The position numbers and the translations under genes are program-made. From Schistocephalus solidus (Eukaryota; Platyhelminthes; Cestoda; Diphyllobothriidea; Diphyllobothriidae): 64,000 nucleotides of DNA. The stretch is from the NCBI GenBank assembly GCA_017591395.1, contig WEDG01002915.1, positions 1 to 64,000 on the forward strand, read 5' to 3'. This document shows, in pieces, positions 35,201 through 50,200 of this stretch. The stretch's first letter is position 1. Each line of letters begins with the position of its first letter. The notes under the pieces are model-generated. The model worked only from the letters and a program-made list of their open reading frames with translations, was not told the DNA's origin and made no database searches.

Positions 35201-38200
35201 ACACACTGTCTGACATGTAAAATGGTCTTTTGTCGTCCAAATCCAAGAATTGGGGCAATAGCACAGCCAATGTAATTCTGAATTAAGCCCCATCAAGTTC
35301 GAAGACCGCTGTCTTGGCCAATCCGATTTGAGCTGTCAAACGGTCTTTTTTCATAGGACCTTGTCTGGACAGAGCACGATCTCTTTGTCGAGTTTTATTG
35401 AAAAGTTCATTTCTGGCTTTTTTGCCGCAAACTCAAGGCTTGAAGCTGTATCCGATGTTCATCTGGCAACGTCTTCCATGCTACATTACGGGCCCCACAT
35501 ACTGTTGCCTGAGTTTGGAAATATGCAGTCGAATTGAAAATATAGTCGACGATTTATCTTAATTCCAAGATCAAGCGCGTACTTCTGCTGTATCTTGGAG
35601 CAGTGGATTAACAGCACGGGAAAGCTGCCAGATGATCTCTAGCGGTCAATAATGGAGTTCTTCTTATACCGTAAAAAATTAATTACACAAAGACAGCGCC
35701 CCGATTTTATGCGAAGTACTGCGAACAATAGGGAAACTGTGTTGAAGGGATTTATCCTGTCTGTGTGGCGATTTTGCATCCCTTCGCTAAAAAAATTCTC
35801 TTGTATAATTCGAATTGTTGTGTTCAGATGATTACTTTTAAGGAAATCAAACAAGTCGACGCGGAACTTTAAACTGCCGAGAATTCAATTTCCTTACGTC
35901 AGAAAAGAGGGTTGATGGTCAGATCTAAAGGAATCTTCTCCACCTTCGGAAGCCTTAGTTCACGAACTCTCTCCTCAATTTGTTCTCCGCTGGGTAACAT
36001 TGGACAAATTCTTACTACACGGGCAGCCCGAGTCAGCATCCGATTGATGCACGGTGGCCATCCATACGAGGCTGTTTCGTGTGATCTCTTGACCACAAAT
36101 ATTCTCTACCGGGGCAGAACCGATACTTCTTTGGGCACTAACGTGGTACGCTTTTAAAACTAATTTGGGCAGGGTTTACTAAATGAGACGACTCCTTATT
36201 ATGCTGGAGGGTGCCTGGGGCATCTTCCTCTTCTAGGTTCCGCTGCACATTTTTAAGTTGATATTTTGATAATGAGGACTACGTCCCAGCCTCGGTTACA
36301 ATGGTTGTCCTTCACAAGTGCGCTAATACATTGACCCAGCGGACAATTATTTATCGACCAATTCCCTTATTATTCTCCCAATTGGAGTACAATCTAAAGG
36401 CCCAGGCCTTCGTTTCACCGATTTTAGTGCCACGGCATGCCTCAGCTCATTGCAGCTGGTTATTTCAATTCAATCATTCGGGTAAAATTTTCGGACACAA
36501 CCTGAAAAGGTCAATACCAATTCATTTAGTCCCGTTTCGAATATTGATTTCTCAGCAAATTAAACAGTTTTGTTGCAAGAAGCTGTGAATGCGTACCTTC
36601 GCTTCGAAATACTGATTTCAACGGGATGCCCTTTTAGTCTGCTGGACTGGTTATCACGTCAAATTGCATAGTTCTAATCGCATCCATCAAAAGATGGGCA
36701 TGGTATTTCAAGCAGCGAAATAAATGCGAGATTGGCATGGTATTTCAAGAAGGGAGAATGTGTGAAATAAATGCGAGGTGATCCACTGGACCTAGGTACA
36801 CATGCACTTGAGCTTGGTGTATAAATGGTTGGTAATGACTGAAAAGCCAGATTCTTGGGTCCCTTCACAGTACAGATACCTTTTAAATATGAATTGTCAT
36901 TTAAGTTAAAAGGATTGGCGAGATAATACTAAGAATTACTATCAAGAAGTATTCAGATATTACTGTGAGCGCATATAAAAGTGTGTATTGGTTAACGAGA
37001 AACTGCATCAGTGCTGGAAAAACTAATCATGTTATCCATTTAGGTCTTGAACATAATACTGATCAGCATTCCGCCTACTGGTATTTTCAGGCCGGCGTTG
37101 AAACTATGGCAGCAAAGGCCTCCGTTTGTGCAAAAATAAATTTTGCTTTCTGCTGTAGACTTTAAGAGTTCGGAATAAACGTTATAAATCGAAATATAAA
37201 CCAATCCTAATTACACATTTTTATAAGTATATCCATATTCATTCGTTGCATTACGATGTATTTCTGGGGTTGTAGAAGATCTTTGCTTGTAAGAAGAGGC
37301 CGGTGGGCATAAACGGTGATAATCAGTCTGCTCGAATTTGAATAATTATGCTGGATGCAGCAGAATTTGTAGCCCAAGTAGTTCAGCTTCCGGAATAGAT
37401 TTTGAGAAACATGTGGTCTGGCACGGAGGGGAATGGGATCTTTTTGATTGACCAGTACTTCCATATCTTTGTGGCGTAGATTCTGATGCAGCTCATCAAA
37501 ATTTGCTGTCCTTTTGTCCTCATCTGATGCTTAATTCCCTCTGTATTCTCCTCTGTCGCCTCATTGAGGATGGGTTTAGGGAGATCTCTACTCGCACCGC
37601 TACCTAGGTGTGTGAATTCGAATCCTATGGGTTGTGAACGTTTTACACATTTCCCTAGGGTCGAATGCAGCACAAGCTGGGTGGAAGATGTGGAACGTTT
37701 TGTAGGGTATAGGATGAAACATTTAACCAGGCCAAATGGATGAAATCCCTCTTAATAGGAGTCGGCCGTTCATAGATTTGGAAGATGCCATAGGCTTCCT
37801 AATGAAGGAGCATTCAGAAGGGAATTGTCCAGGCAAAACACAAAAAAAACCCGTAAAGCAGGTGGCTTAGCGCTAAATTCCAGAAAGGACACATATTTCG
37901 ATGGCCCAACCCTAAACCTCATCGCCCCCAAATTTAGCGCAAGGCAACCTGGGTTTCCTATCCCGTGTTCGACACTTACCCTTAAACCTAGCCATAAACC
38001 TTACTCTAACTTTAACCTTACGATTCACTCTAACCTATCGGCCTCGGGTAATGTGCGAAAGACCACCTGTAGCACGGCGGGCACTTAGACCCATGTCTAA
38101 CCAAGAAACATCTCTCCATTTGCCTGTATTTAAAAGGGCTTTTAATTTATTCACTCCGCAATTACTGTTATTGCTATTATTTGAAAGCCAAATTTTTATA

Positions 38201-41200
38201 TTAAGAACGTTTTTATCCAGATTTGGGCTTTTGGCCAATGCCTGCTGTTTTCCCAAATCCACTTAACCAGTGAACAGCGGGAGTTAACCCGAAATCGAAT
38301 GAGAAGTTAAATCTGAACTAAGATGCACAGCGTGACTCGAAATATTGACGGAATAATATTTAATTATTATTATAATAAAACTGCTTCATTGCATTGAGGA
38401 ATTATGTGAGTACTAAGGTGGTTGATGCATAACACTGAATGTCCTAAAACCCTAACACCACCTAGAACTTAGCGCAAGACTACCCGTAGTATGGGGTATA
38501 CCTATTCCCGTATCCTATCAGTAAATCCTTTAATGGAAAGCAAGTTTAAAACACTGAACAGGAATAACGTGCAACACTAAATTAAGAATTATTTTGTGCT
38601 AGCCGAAAACTTGGAGTTAACAAAACTCATGGTCACACAATAATTTGTAAACTGAGGACAAGTTGCAGAGGCTACTGTAGATGATCGGGTTGAATTAAAT
38701 TTACCAATGTTTCTTCCTCATTACCGGTAAATACTTTGATTAATTGCTTTATTTACTGCAAATTGCAGCACAAAAGTTACAGTTGCCACTTTGGTACTTG
38801 TCACGAGAATTGGGTTTCCGTGCTGTGAAAAACATGGCTTACATGCAGGTGCTGACAAGCGTGATGAATGTGTAAAAATTCTCAGACGTTCACTTGCAGG
38901 TGACAGACAAGCTTCACGGCTTTAGACTGATTTTCCTGCCACGTGGATGCGGCGGGCTCCATGTTGCTTTTCACTTCAGTTCAGAGGCCAACATGGCAGT
39001 ACCATTGGAACGAGTAGGCAATACCCGACAAAGGCTATCAACAAACAGAAGAAGGGGCAGACTGATGCTTTTGACTTGTTTGATTTTTCAAGGTATCCCT
39101 GCCTCAGGCCCAGATTCTTTGAGTAGAATTCTTTATCGTCGACCCAAATGCCCACGACCTGTCAACCTCGATTAGAGTATTCCAAGCCACAAAGGGGTTG
39201 CATCCACACACATGTCCTACATGTAGGACGAAATACCAGCTTGAATATTCCACATTGTAGTAGACAGGACGTAAGCGCATGGCTCAGCGATAGATTATTT
39301 GGCCCAGACTGAGATATCCGGTTATCCCTGCCTGGCTGCCCGGGGTGATCTAATTTTCCTGAAATCGGCATTTCAATTTATTTTTACTTTGCCACTAGAA
39401 TGTCTTGATTGTTTTTTAGCCTTTTAGGTTTACATTATGAACGAACGGTCGTTATGACTACTTTGTTTCGTTGACATGGCTATAGTTGGCAGATCAAATT
39501 CCCTTGACAAATTATAAAACGCTATATGCTCTAGGCAATGTTTGCTCAGAAAAAAAAAAATATGTAATGCAGAACAGGATGAGTGGGGAGATGTGGGAAG
39601 TGTGTTCAACAATACCACCGTTATAGCTCCTTACTGTCTAAATCGACCTGCTTCAATGCTAGTTATGTATTGAAGCGCACTTAAGGCGGGCTTCTGGTGT
39701 CACTTTGACGGGATTTCCATAAAGGACACGTACGAAGGAGCTAGCACGGCCTGCCCCCAGCCGTAAGAAAGATAGCCTCGTAACGTCAGTTGGTAATCTT
39801 GCGTGTCGGAAGTGATACGGTCTCATGATAGGCTCAAGCGCGTCCAATTTATTGTGGTGAAGAGTGCACAGATTGGCCGTGCAAATAAACTCGTCAGTGT
39901 CGGTATCACTCTCCAGCTTCCCACTCCTATGCACCAATCTACTGTCCATGTCACACCGACGGGGATTGAGAATAGGTCGCGGTAACTGACGCCCCGCACG
40001 GACCTCTATCTAAGGTCTGCCACACGCAATTACGGAACTATTTAAGGACCCGTGCAGACACAGTGCAGCTCGATAAACTCTGCCGAGCGCAGGTTTGACC
40101 CCAGTTTTGCTTAAACGTAGCCGCGGCGATGCCCATTTTGAAGATGTTGCGCCTATGCTTGTGCGTAGATTGTGATTTGAAAATGAATACCTGGGAGGTG
40201 GTTTTTACTACGTATTTTCGAGTTTGTGCATCGGACCTAATAGGCCCCATGAGGTGTCTGAACGTTCGAGAATAATGTAGATGGAGAAGGCTTGCATTAA
40301 GTGTTTAGATGGGGGCTCCAAGCACTGCTTCACCAGTCACGATGCAATTTATTCGTAGATGGCTGAGCAGACCAATGCAGGATTGAAATGTACCGTCACA
40401 GTGCTGGAAGATTGGAACTGTGGGTATAATTCTGGTGGCGGCGGTGGTGGTGGGGATAGTGATGATGGTAACAATGGTGTTTGCAGTTTTAATTTGTGTC
40501 CAGGCAGTGTTTTCATTGCGACTGTAGCGAAGATAACCGCTCACACCGGGCCGAAAATAAGATGCAACGGGAGGGGTGACTTCCATAACTACTTAAGTTG
40601 ATACTTTTTGTGCCATGAGAGTTGAGTTGAATCGATTGTCATTATGCTTGATCCAGTGATACCCAGCAGGTCAATTCGTACACCGTATTTAAATTAGCAA
40701 TTTGACGTGCCAATAGGAGATAGGCGTTTGCGACCGTTGACTACTGCATGGAAGCCCTTTGCGACTCCCACCTGGCTTTTTTCCCCGCAATCAAGCGCCT
40801 TCGTGGATTATCACCCCAATGCTTACTGCGGTGCACCAGGCCTGCCAATTCTGACTGAAATCCCCTCAGTATAATGATGGCGTCAGTATAATGATCGGCT
40901 TCGTCGTAGAATATTCACTCGGACAGCCGCTCCTCATCCATTCTTACGTATTCGCTCCAACGCAGTTACATCGGCCACAGTAGAGGACGGCTATTTCCGT
41001 CACTATAGTGACGGGGCTAGTCTTCTTCCACCACAACAACAGTATTCAGGTATGTAGGTGAAATGAATATTATTTCTCTCAGCTTTCGTTGGCTGCCCGT
41101 AAATTTGCCCAATATATGAGCTCTTAAACGAGGACGGTTATATACATCTGCAGTTTCGTATTCAGATGGAATCCGCGGAAGATCCAAAGTGACGGTTATA

Positions 41201-44200
41201 GCCTGCCGGAGTTCTGCCAAATTTTGGAGCTCTGGTGGGTGATTTAAGAGTTTATTATGATGCTTCTTAAAACTGAATTACTCAGCTATGCAAGCGTGTC
41301 GACAAATGCGAGGCGATTTCCAACGACCTTGATCATGGGCCATTTTTATTCATTAGATAACGTCAGTTGATACATTAGCAATGTCTTCACTGCGTTGGTG
41401 ATCAGTTCGAAGTTTATGCAGCTGGAAGAAAAGTAGTTAATGCTCCGCTGCATGTCTGATTTCCTCCTGTGGTGGAGTCTGTAGTCATACGCCAATAAGA
41501 GAACACGTAGCCTGGCCTCGGAACTGCGAGACGTCGCGTATACGCGCCCATCAGTTACGCAATCTATGGATCTTTCTAGCCACTCCTCCCAGTAGGCATT
41601 TATAAGCACGGAGGAGAGCATCTGAACGAATACGGTGTGGATGAACTTACAAGCCTGTCTTACCCATTCCTTATCACACATGGTTCCGAAACTTCCCATT
41701 TTTCTTGACCCGCGTCATCACCCTAACCCGTAGTTGTCTCAAAATTTGCCCAAATCACTCAGGGCATCCTTATTTCAGCAAAATTATCCGATTCAAAAAT
41801 ATTTGAGGATACGAAAGACACTTGCCAGATCCCAGAATCTGGTACACTGTTGGTCAGCATTTCTTTGCATTCCTCTTGCAGCTGGAGGGCCGCGAAGAAC
41901 AGTTCGGCGGTTAACTCAGTTCCTTCAGAGTACCTAGGGGCCGTAAGGTTGAGAGCGGAGTTGAATCTGCGGTTGACACAGTGTTACCGCTTCTCATTGT
42001 TTTGTCTTAGTGGACGATGAAGGCGTTCTTTAAGTTCTGGGAAAATTTTATTTGTCTACACATTTTCTGAAATGGTGATTTGAAGTTGTCCATGGTATAT
42101 GGGCTGCCAGCTTTTTGACTTTAGCTGGAATTGAACCAGCGAAAAGTGTTTTGCAGCTAGACATCTGCTGGATAAATGTGTTGCTCTTTAAGAGCGAGAC
42201 TGAGTGTTTGAGGTCTTTGTTGGTTTTCATTTGTGGAGGCTTGTTGCTAGCTTTGTCTTATAGTGTGGACGGCCGACTGAGGGAGCCTCAGATGTCTCAG
42301 TCAAACCCTACAGAATATGGGACTTTTCTATCAGCAGCTACGCAGCCGCCTGCTGCTGTGGATTTGAGAGCCTCAGTGGTTTGCCCCTGGAAAGCTATGA
42401 GCCGGCTTTGATAGTAATTTGCAGCAAGGAAGAATGGATGGGGCCTGTGTTGTTTCCATTTTGGGGGCATTTTTGAATAGCTTCGTCGTTACTCTGGGCG
42501 GCAGATTGAGGAGGGATCTAAAGGGCCCCTCCCAGCGCTCCAAAATTTGTGGCTTACTGGACGCCAAGAAGTTTCTCATCGTTGTCTGCATACGTATGCA
42601 TTTTTTCAGCGCTGCAAATCATCCAAGAATTTTGCATATCCCTCAACCTCAGCTGCCCCGTGCATCGGCACCGGGAATATGCTGCGTTGTTGGCGTCGGT
42701 ACTGTTCTTGGCGCGCTTCGTTTGAAGCCCAACTTTTTTGGAATACAGAGTTCTGCGTCGTCCTCGGCCCAGTCCTCAAGTTATCAGTGTGTGCGACCGA
42801 GGGTCTAAAGGATAATGGAGTGGATGACGCCCTGCAGTTTTCATCACCAGGTCTCAACAATGGCTTCCACTTCTAGGACTTGCGTTTGTTCTAGTTCCAG
42901 ATTCATGCGATTGCTAATACCCAATCGGCCTTCAGCTGTATCCAGTAAGACGGTACCCAACTTAACTGATCTTCGTAAACCTTGAGGTGTAGCCTTGGTC
43001 ACTATAGCGTGCCGAACTGGTCTCACCTGACGAAGACGTAGTCCAGCAGCTGCCAGTAACACAAACAATTGTTTGGATAGTGGAAGAATGTCTTGAAGAC
43101 AAGAAGACTGTGTCTCGTGCAGGCCGAAACGGCAGTAGGGGACCATTGTTGTCACAGGTGCTGATCCCGCGGCACATCCAACCAGACAGCGTGAACATAT
43201 AAATCATCGAAAGCAATCATTTTGTCTGTATTCGTTCTGGTTGCTAGGTATGTGTACCCCCTGAGTGGACCCCCTAGCTCTTGCAAAGGTGACAACGAAA
43301 CATCTGCCATCGTAGCTGGATCCTCGCTAAAACGGTAGGCGCAGGTCAGTTGGTGAACCTTCCGGAATCTTATCAGCATGTTTATTGCCTGCCAAGGGCT
43401 GAATAGCTGCCAGAATATATTGCGAAACGTCTACTTGCAACGGTGAAGAAAACGGTAACTCGACCATGTTGACTGGGCCAACGGGGACAGAACTTCCTAG
43501 AGACCTTGCGGCTTTTATCATCCAAAGTCAAGGAACCGAACACTGAAATTCCGTTTGGCGAAGGATAATGGCTTGGTACCAGCGCAAAATATCAAAAAAG
43601 AAATGACTTCGGAATATTTATCTATTCAGTTGCCGTCTCCGTACATATCTTTATAGTTGTTAATTGACTGATAGAATTGTGCATCAATTCGCTGCACAAA
43701 ATCAAGGCAACATCGAAGTTCTCCTATGGTCTTTTTGATGAAAGCTTCCAATGTACCCCAGCCAGTCATTAGGTGAAACCTTAACTGTAGATCCAATCCT
43801 GGCGAACAAAGTTTACTTTCTTAAGCACGGATGGCGCCTGCCTAGTTGTATTCCCGGACTTCAATTGTTCGACTTCTGTTTCTATATTTTTCTTACCGTC
43901 GAATTTATTCAGCATTCTCCAGCAACATTGCACGCAGAGGAGTGCAATGTCAAGGAATGAGGTCAGACCATGCTCAAGTGCTTTTTGGAGGTCAGTGTCA
44001 GGAGTTTTGGCAGTTTAATGATCGTTTATTTACTTCGAAGATGCAAAAGGCTGGTTAAAATAACCTTAATAAATTATTAATTAAGTGTGATTAAACTCAC
44101 GGCTCCCAGTGGGGCCTCGTAGATCAGTTGGCTAGAGCGTTGTCTGTACTATAGCCTTCCCCTTGCTGGCGTGGGTTCGAATCCCACCGAGGCCGCCGAA

Positions 44201-47200
44201 TTTTTCACAAGTGGGTCAAAGAAATTATTAATTATTTTACTAAGCTGCCCTTCTGGCAATGCTGTCAGGACATGTTTACAGTTGAAAAGCTGATAGATCT
44301 GCTGAACCTATCAAGCGAAGAGAGGTACTTTCAAGGAACTGCCGCAAGAAGGAGTAACCTGGTGGCTAAATCTGACGGAGCCTCCGAAAACTTACGCAGT
44401 ATAGTATGGACAAATGCAAACAAATGACCTGATTCTTTTCAGTAGAAAATACTGATGACTAATTGTGCAGAAAAATCGTGAAGGGAAAATGCCACCCATA
44501 AGCATAGACATTCTCCAGCAAAAACCCTGTCAGTCTCATAAGGAAATCTTTGTTGGAGCATTCAAAACAAAACCAGAACCTAGCGGATGCTTCGATCTCA
44601 TCGATTAATTGGACTTAATCTCAGTTAATCGGCTTGCGATTATCTAGGTCATATGGTTCACGATGCCAACCATCGCCACGTTCTTCAAGTGCCGTGAAGA
44701 GCTCATAAAGCTGAGTGCATGTTGACAATAAATTTTTTATCGTGCTGTGAGCAGTCTTAAAACAGTCGGTTAAAAAATTAGAACAAATGGATGCACATTG
44801 GAGCATAAAACGTCTTGGGCCCCTGGCCCTAACTCTTAACCGTAGCTTTCTGTAGTCACTTGCTTCTGCTTTCCGGTACTTAACTAGGTAGGGATGCATT
44901 ATATGACCGCCTAAACAGGACACGGGAATAGGAACCGGCTGCCGGTCGCCCGCTCAAAATAGATAGTCATATGGTAAATTTCTGGAAGGGTAAATATACC
45001 CGTGTTTAACGCTAACACTAACCCTAACATACAAATAGTATTTTACCTAAATCTTAACCCTAGCCCTATCGTAAATTTAAACACCACAGCTAAAACAGTA
45101 ACAGCCTTATCCCTTAGCCTACGCATGACCATAACCCCAATTCAGACCTTAAACTAAAGCCTAACCCTAAACGTTACCCTTACCATCATCTTAATCCTAA
45201 ATATAATTTCCTTGGGATTAAGCGCGAAGCCACCTGCATTTTAGGCGGTTCCTTTTCCCTTGTCCTGTTTAGGCGGCCGTACAAATCATCCTTACCTTTA
45301 ATTAACTGCAGGGCTCTTCTAAGAATAAAACTAACAACCCTTTTCTATAAGGGGGCAATGAAAAGTGGAATAATATTCGGTCGTAAAAGTGCTTTCAAGA
45401 GAACGTTGAAAACTGGATCCCATTTAATCAACAATCGAAATTCAGGATGGTCAGGTATTGCTTATCACTAAGTTTCGTCGGAAACCTAAAAGTGCTTATC
45501 TGATACTGGTTCATGGGATCGCGTAAAACGTTTGGAGGACTGCCAGCTTTATCAGCAAAACCACAATGGGCTGCCGGTTAACTAATCACTGATGTTAACG
45601 TCGGCTGGGCTTCCAAATCTAGCCGTATTGTTGTAGTGTATGTAAACGAACGCCAAAGTCGTTTGTGGCGCGCACATACTGGCAATTTACGTCACCTTGC
45701 GCCCTGCGTTCACCCCCGCATTCAGTCATCCCGATGGAGGGTTACAACAAACTGGGAGAGAGCCCTGCACATACTCATTTCGTCCTAGTAAGCAAGAGGC
45801 ATTTTTGTATTGTGACGGTGACCAAAAGTTGCAACTTGACGAAGAAATAATTGGCAGTGTCGCTCAGCCTAGAAATCAGCGTCAAGTTCCCACGGTCTTT
45901 TCTCGTAGCACTCATCAGCGTGGATAAAGTTCTAATCCTGTTTGTTGCGCACCTACGTGGTGCGTGGGGTGAAGGGGTACTAGTTAGGGGAAGAACCACA
46001 CAGATAGCATTTGGTCGCTCCATTTGTCTCGTACAAGTGGTGAATGCTCCTGTGGCCACCTCTTACTGGTACCCAACTCCCACCTGTAGTTCCTCGAAGT
46101 TGGGTTCTTCCCAGTGGCCACACCCCGGGCAACTGTCATGGCCGACGGGCTAAACCAGGTGAGGGTCTCCGGTTTTGTGTGTGCCTCCACACCCGGTATG
46201 TCTGACTCCCGAACTTTCCACCTCCTCATCTCAAAAAGTCCTACGGTGGGGGGGCGAAAGCAACCCCGTAGGCGGCCCAGGCTAAATCGGGTCGTTCTCC
46301 CACTAAAACAAAACCGTGACCCATAGTGGAGTTCGACAGCCGTCTGGGATGTCCAAGCAGCCCTATTTAGGGACAGCACTGCTTGCCTCCTCGCGGAGGA
46401 ACGGGCTCAAAAAGGTGCCCTAAACAAATACTGGTTATCACGTCTTCTGCAGCCGGCCGCGGCTCGCAGATCGCAAAATACGTGGTCGTAAAACTCAAAC
46501 AAACAACAATACCCCCGTCCCCATCCCCCTCGCCATACCCTCCAGGCTGCTCGGGTGAGTCCACTCACACTAGCAGCCTGGACTGTTTGTGCCCTTTTAG
46601 ACAATCCTAGGAGCAACCAGCCGGAACAGAGGACGGTGCTAGTCGCTCGGGAACTGGCGCGCTACAAGGTGGACATTGCTGCTCTCAGCGAGACCCGATT
46701 CTCTGAGCAGAGTCAGCTGGAGGATGTGGGTGCTGGTTACACCTTCATCTGGAGCGGCCGGCAAAAGGGAGAGCGACGCGACGCTGGTGTTGCCTTTGCC
46801 ATCCGGAACGACATTGTGGGACGTCTGCCCTGTCTGCCTCAGGGTATCAATGATCGCCTGATGAGCCTCCGCCTGCCTCTTCGGGGAGACCAGTTCGCCA
46901 CCATCATCAGCGCCTACGCTCCCACAATGACGAGCTCTGACGCGGCGAAGGACAAATTCTACGAGGACCTGCACGACCTGCTGGTGACTGTGCTGAAGGT
47001 GTACAAGTTAATTGTCCTTGGTGACTTCAACTCTCGCATCGGGACGGACCACGCTGCCTGGCAGAGAGTGCTGGGTCCCCACGGTCTCGGTAGTTGTAAC
47101 GATACTGGCCTCCTTCTTCTGCACACGTGTGCGGAACACCGTCTCCTGCTGACCAACACCTTCTTCCGCCTTCCGACGCGGGAGAAGATCACGTGGATGC

Positions 47201-50200
47201 ACCCTCGGTTGCGCGCTGGCAGCTGCTGGACTTTGTTCTCGTCCGGAGGCGAGATCGACAGGACGTACTGGTAACCAAGGCAATCCGCGATGCCGATGGT
47301 TGGACGGATCACTGCCTCTTCATCTCCCAGTTGAGGCTCCAACTGCAACCCCGATTAAGGCCCAAAGGTAAGAGGCTGCCAGGTAAGTTAAATACTCTTT
47401 TGTTAAATTTGCCTGCTCACTGTTTTGATTTCAGCAACCAAATAACCGAGAACCTGGAGAACCTGCATGCTCCAGATAAAAATGACACCGTGGAAACACG
47501 ATGGTGCCAACTGCGAAAAGTTATCCAGTCCACCGCCATCGAGTCCTCGGACGCGCACGCCGTCAACACCAGGACTGGTTTGACGACAATGACGCCTACA
47601 TCAGCAACTTACTCGCGGCGAAGAATGGACTACACAAAGCCTAAGTACACCTTCGGACTGACGTTACCAAAGCAGCCTTCTTCAGATGCTGCTGCCCTGT
47701 ACGGCAACGGCTGCGGAAGATGCAGGACGCCTGGATGCTCCGAAAGGCTGAGAAACTCCAGCGGTATGCGGACCGCAATGAAATGAAAAACTTTTTAAAA
47801 GCCATCAAGACCATCTTTGGTCCGTGTATCAAGGGGACCGCACCACTGCTCAGCTCTGACGGCACAACACTGCTGACAGCAAATTATGAAGTGCTGGGCC
47901 AAGCACTTCAGAAGTATCCTTAATTGCTCATCAGCCATCTCCAATGCTGCCATTGATCGGCTCCCTCAAGTGGACACGAACAATGACCTGGATCTGCCAC
48001 TTTCCATACCAGAAACCATCCAGGCCGCGCAGCAGATTTCCAGCGGTAAAGCACCGGGATCCGACGCAATCCCACCGGAAGTCTACAAGCACGGTGGGCC
48101 CCGGCTGATGGCGGAACTACAACAATCTTCCCGAAGATCTTCGACCGTATCATTCTCAATCGTCTGAACGGTCACCTAGAGCAGGGCACGCTCCCGGAAA
48201 GCCTATGTGTATCCGCCGACTCTGCGGAACAACCGATATGATCTTTCCGCCCGCCAGCTACAAGAGAAGTGCCAGGAGATGCAAACTTACCTATACACTA
48301 CCTTCGTGGATCTGACGAAAGCCTTTGACACGGTGAATCGCGATGGACTGTGGAAAGTCATGCAGAAGTTCGGCTTTCCTGAGTGGTTCACGCACATGGT
48401 GCGTTAGCTTCATGACGGGATGACGGCGCGCGTCACTGACAACGGGATTGTATCCGAAGCATTCGCAGTGACCAACGGAGTGAAGCAGGGCTGCATATTA
48501 GCCCCCAAACTGTTCAGTTTCATGTTCTCTGCTATGTTGATGGACGCCTACCGCTATGAGCAGTCTGGGATCCGCATTGCCTATAGAACTGACGGACACC
48601 TTCTCAACAGTCGGCGTATGCAGGCTTCAACTCGTGTATCTATGACTACAGTCCATGACTTGCTCTTCGCGGACGACTGCGCCCTTAACACCGTGACGGA
48701 GGAGGACATGCAAAGGAGTATGGACCTCTTCGCCGCAGGCTGCACCGATTTTGGATTAAAAATCAGTACAGCCAAAACTGTTATCATACCACCGTGGAAT
48801 ACAGTGCTCCCCGAATCAATGTCAACGGTGCAAAACTCAAAAACGTGGAAAGCTTCGCTTATCTAGGAAGCAGGCTGTCACGCACCACGAGAATCAATGA
48901 CGAGGCTGCTCAACGGATCTCGAAAGCTAGTCAGGCCTTCGGCCGACTGCAGGCCTCCGTGTGGAATTGCTACCACGGTATTCACCTAAACACCAAACTG
49001 AAGATGTACAATCCTGTCGTCTTGACAATACCCCTACATGGACCGGAGCTTTAAACCGTCTACTCGAACCAAGCCAGGAAGCTGAATCACTTCCATCTCA
49101 GCTACCTCCACAAAATACTGAAGCTGAGATGGCAAGACAGGATCCCGGACACGGAAGTCCTGGAGCGGACCGGAATCCTCAGCATCCATGCCATGCTGAG
49201 GCAAGTACAACTGCGATGGAGTGGCCACCTGGTAAGAATGGACGACGAGCGACTACCCAAACAACCTTTCTACGGAGATGTCGCTACTGGTGCTCGCTGA
49301 CAGGGAGATAAAAAATGACGATACAAGGACACTTTGAAGAAATCTCTGAAGCAACTGCAAATCGACCCGGTGACCTGATAGGACCTCGCGCATGATAGGC
49401 CGGCATGGAGAAGATCCGTGAAGACTGGTTCAACAATGTATGAGACCAACCGGATTGCCACCGCCAAGACCAAAAGAGCTACACGAAAGTTACCAGCGCC
49501 CCGGGCCAACACCGTCGATGCCCAGGCCGTGCCAACATGCCTGCGCTGTCAACGCATCTTCCGCGAGCGAATCGGCCTGGTCGGACATCTTTGGAAGCAA
49601 TGCACCAACAATCCAACAATTTCAACTTCTACGTCAAATTCTGCCGGCCCTCCTTCAGACTCCCCCAACCCTCACTCCTGGCATGAATTCCATTACTCTC
49701 ACCATCGTAGAGACAACCTCCCTCTACTCATCGCCTGTTACCCCCACCACCGCAACCACCATCGCCTTCGCTTTCACCACCACCACCACCAGCGATGGGG
49801 ACTCTCTACCCAGCTGTCATCAATGCGACCGCACATTCACCTCACGCATCGGCCTGGTCGGTCATTTGCGAATCCATCGTACAGAGACTTATGAAACAGT
49901 GCCTGAAGCACCAACACACAGCAGAGATCGCCACCTCCACTGCCCTCAATTTCCTCGCGCATTCACTCATCGCATCGGCCTATTCGGTCACATGCGCCTC
50001 CATGACAGCAGAATTCACCGCAATGTCGACAACACCGATACACCATGCACACCCTCCGCTCTTGCCATTCTACCCGCCACTGCCAACCCACTACCACGAT
50101 TTTCATCCCCCAGCCTCGCCCGATTTCTCCTGCCCACAATGCACGCGCAACTTCAATTCACGCATCGGTCTGGTCGGTCACCTGCGAATTCATCGCACGG

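Noticed and set aside
42116..42190. Minus-strand tRNA-like sequence with a perfect T arm (GCTGG TTCAATT CCAGC)
   Set aside because: No acceptor stem or D arm could be paired with it, and it lies at the edge of the old LINE relic F.
47383..47434. Intron-like sequence inside the LINE (GTAAGT to TTTCAG, present also at 33717-33769 in copy A)
   Set aside because: In copy B the polyprotein frame is open straight through it and gives a sensible endonuclease-RT linker. The 53-bp version in copy A just has a one-base insertion that shifts the frame. The splice-like ends appear to be coincidental coding sequence.
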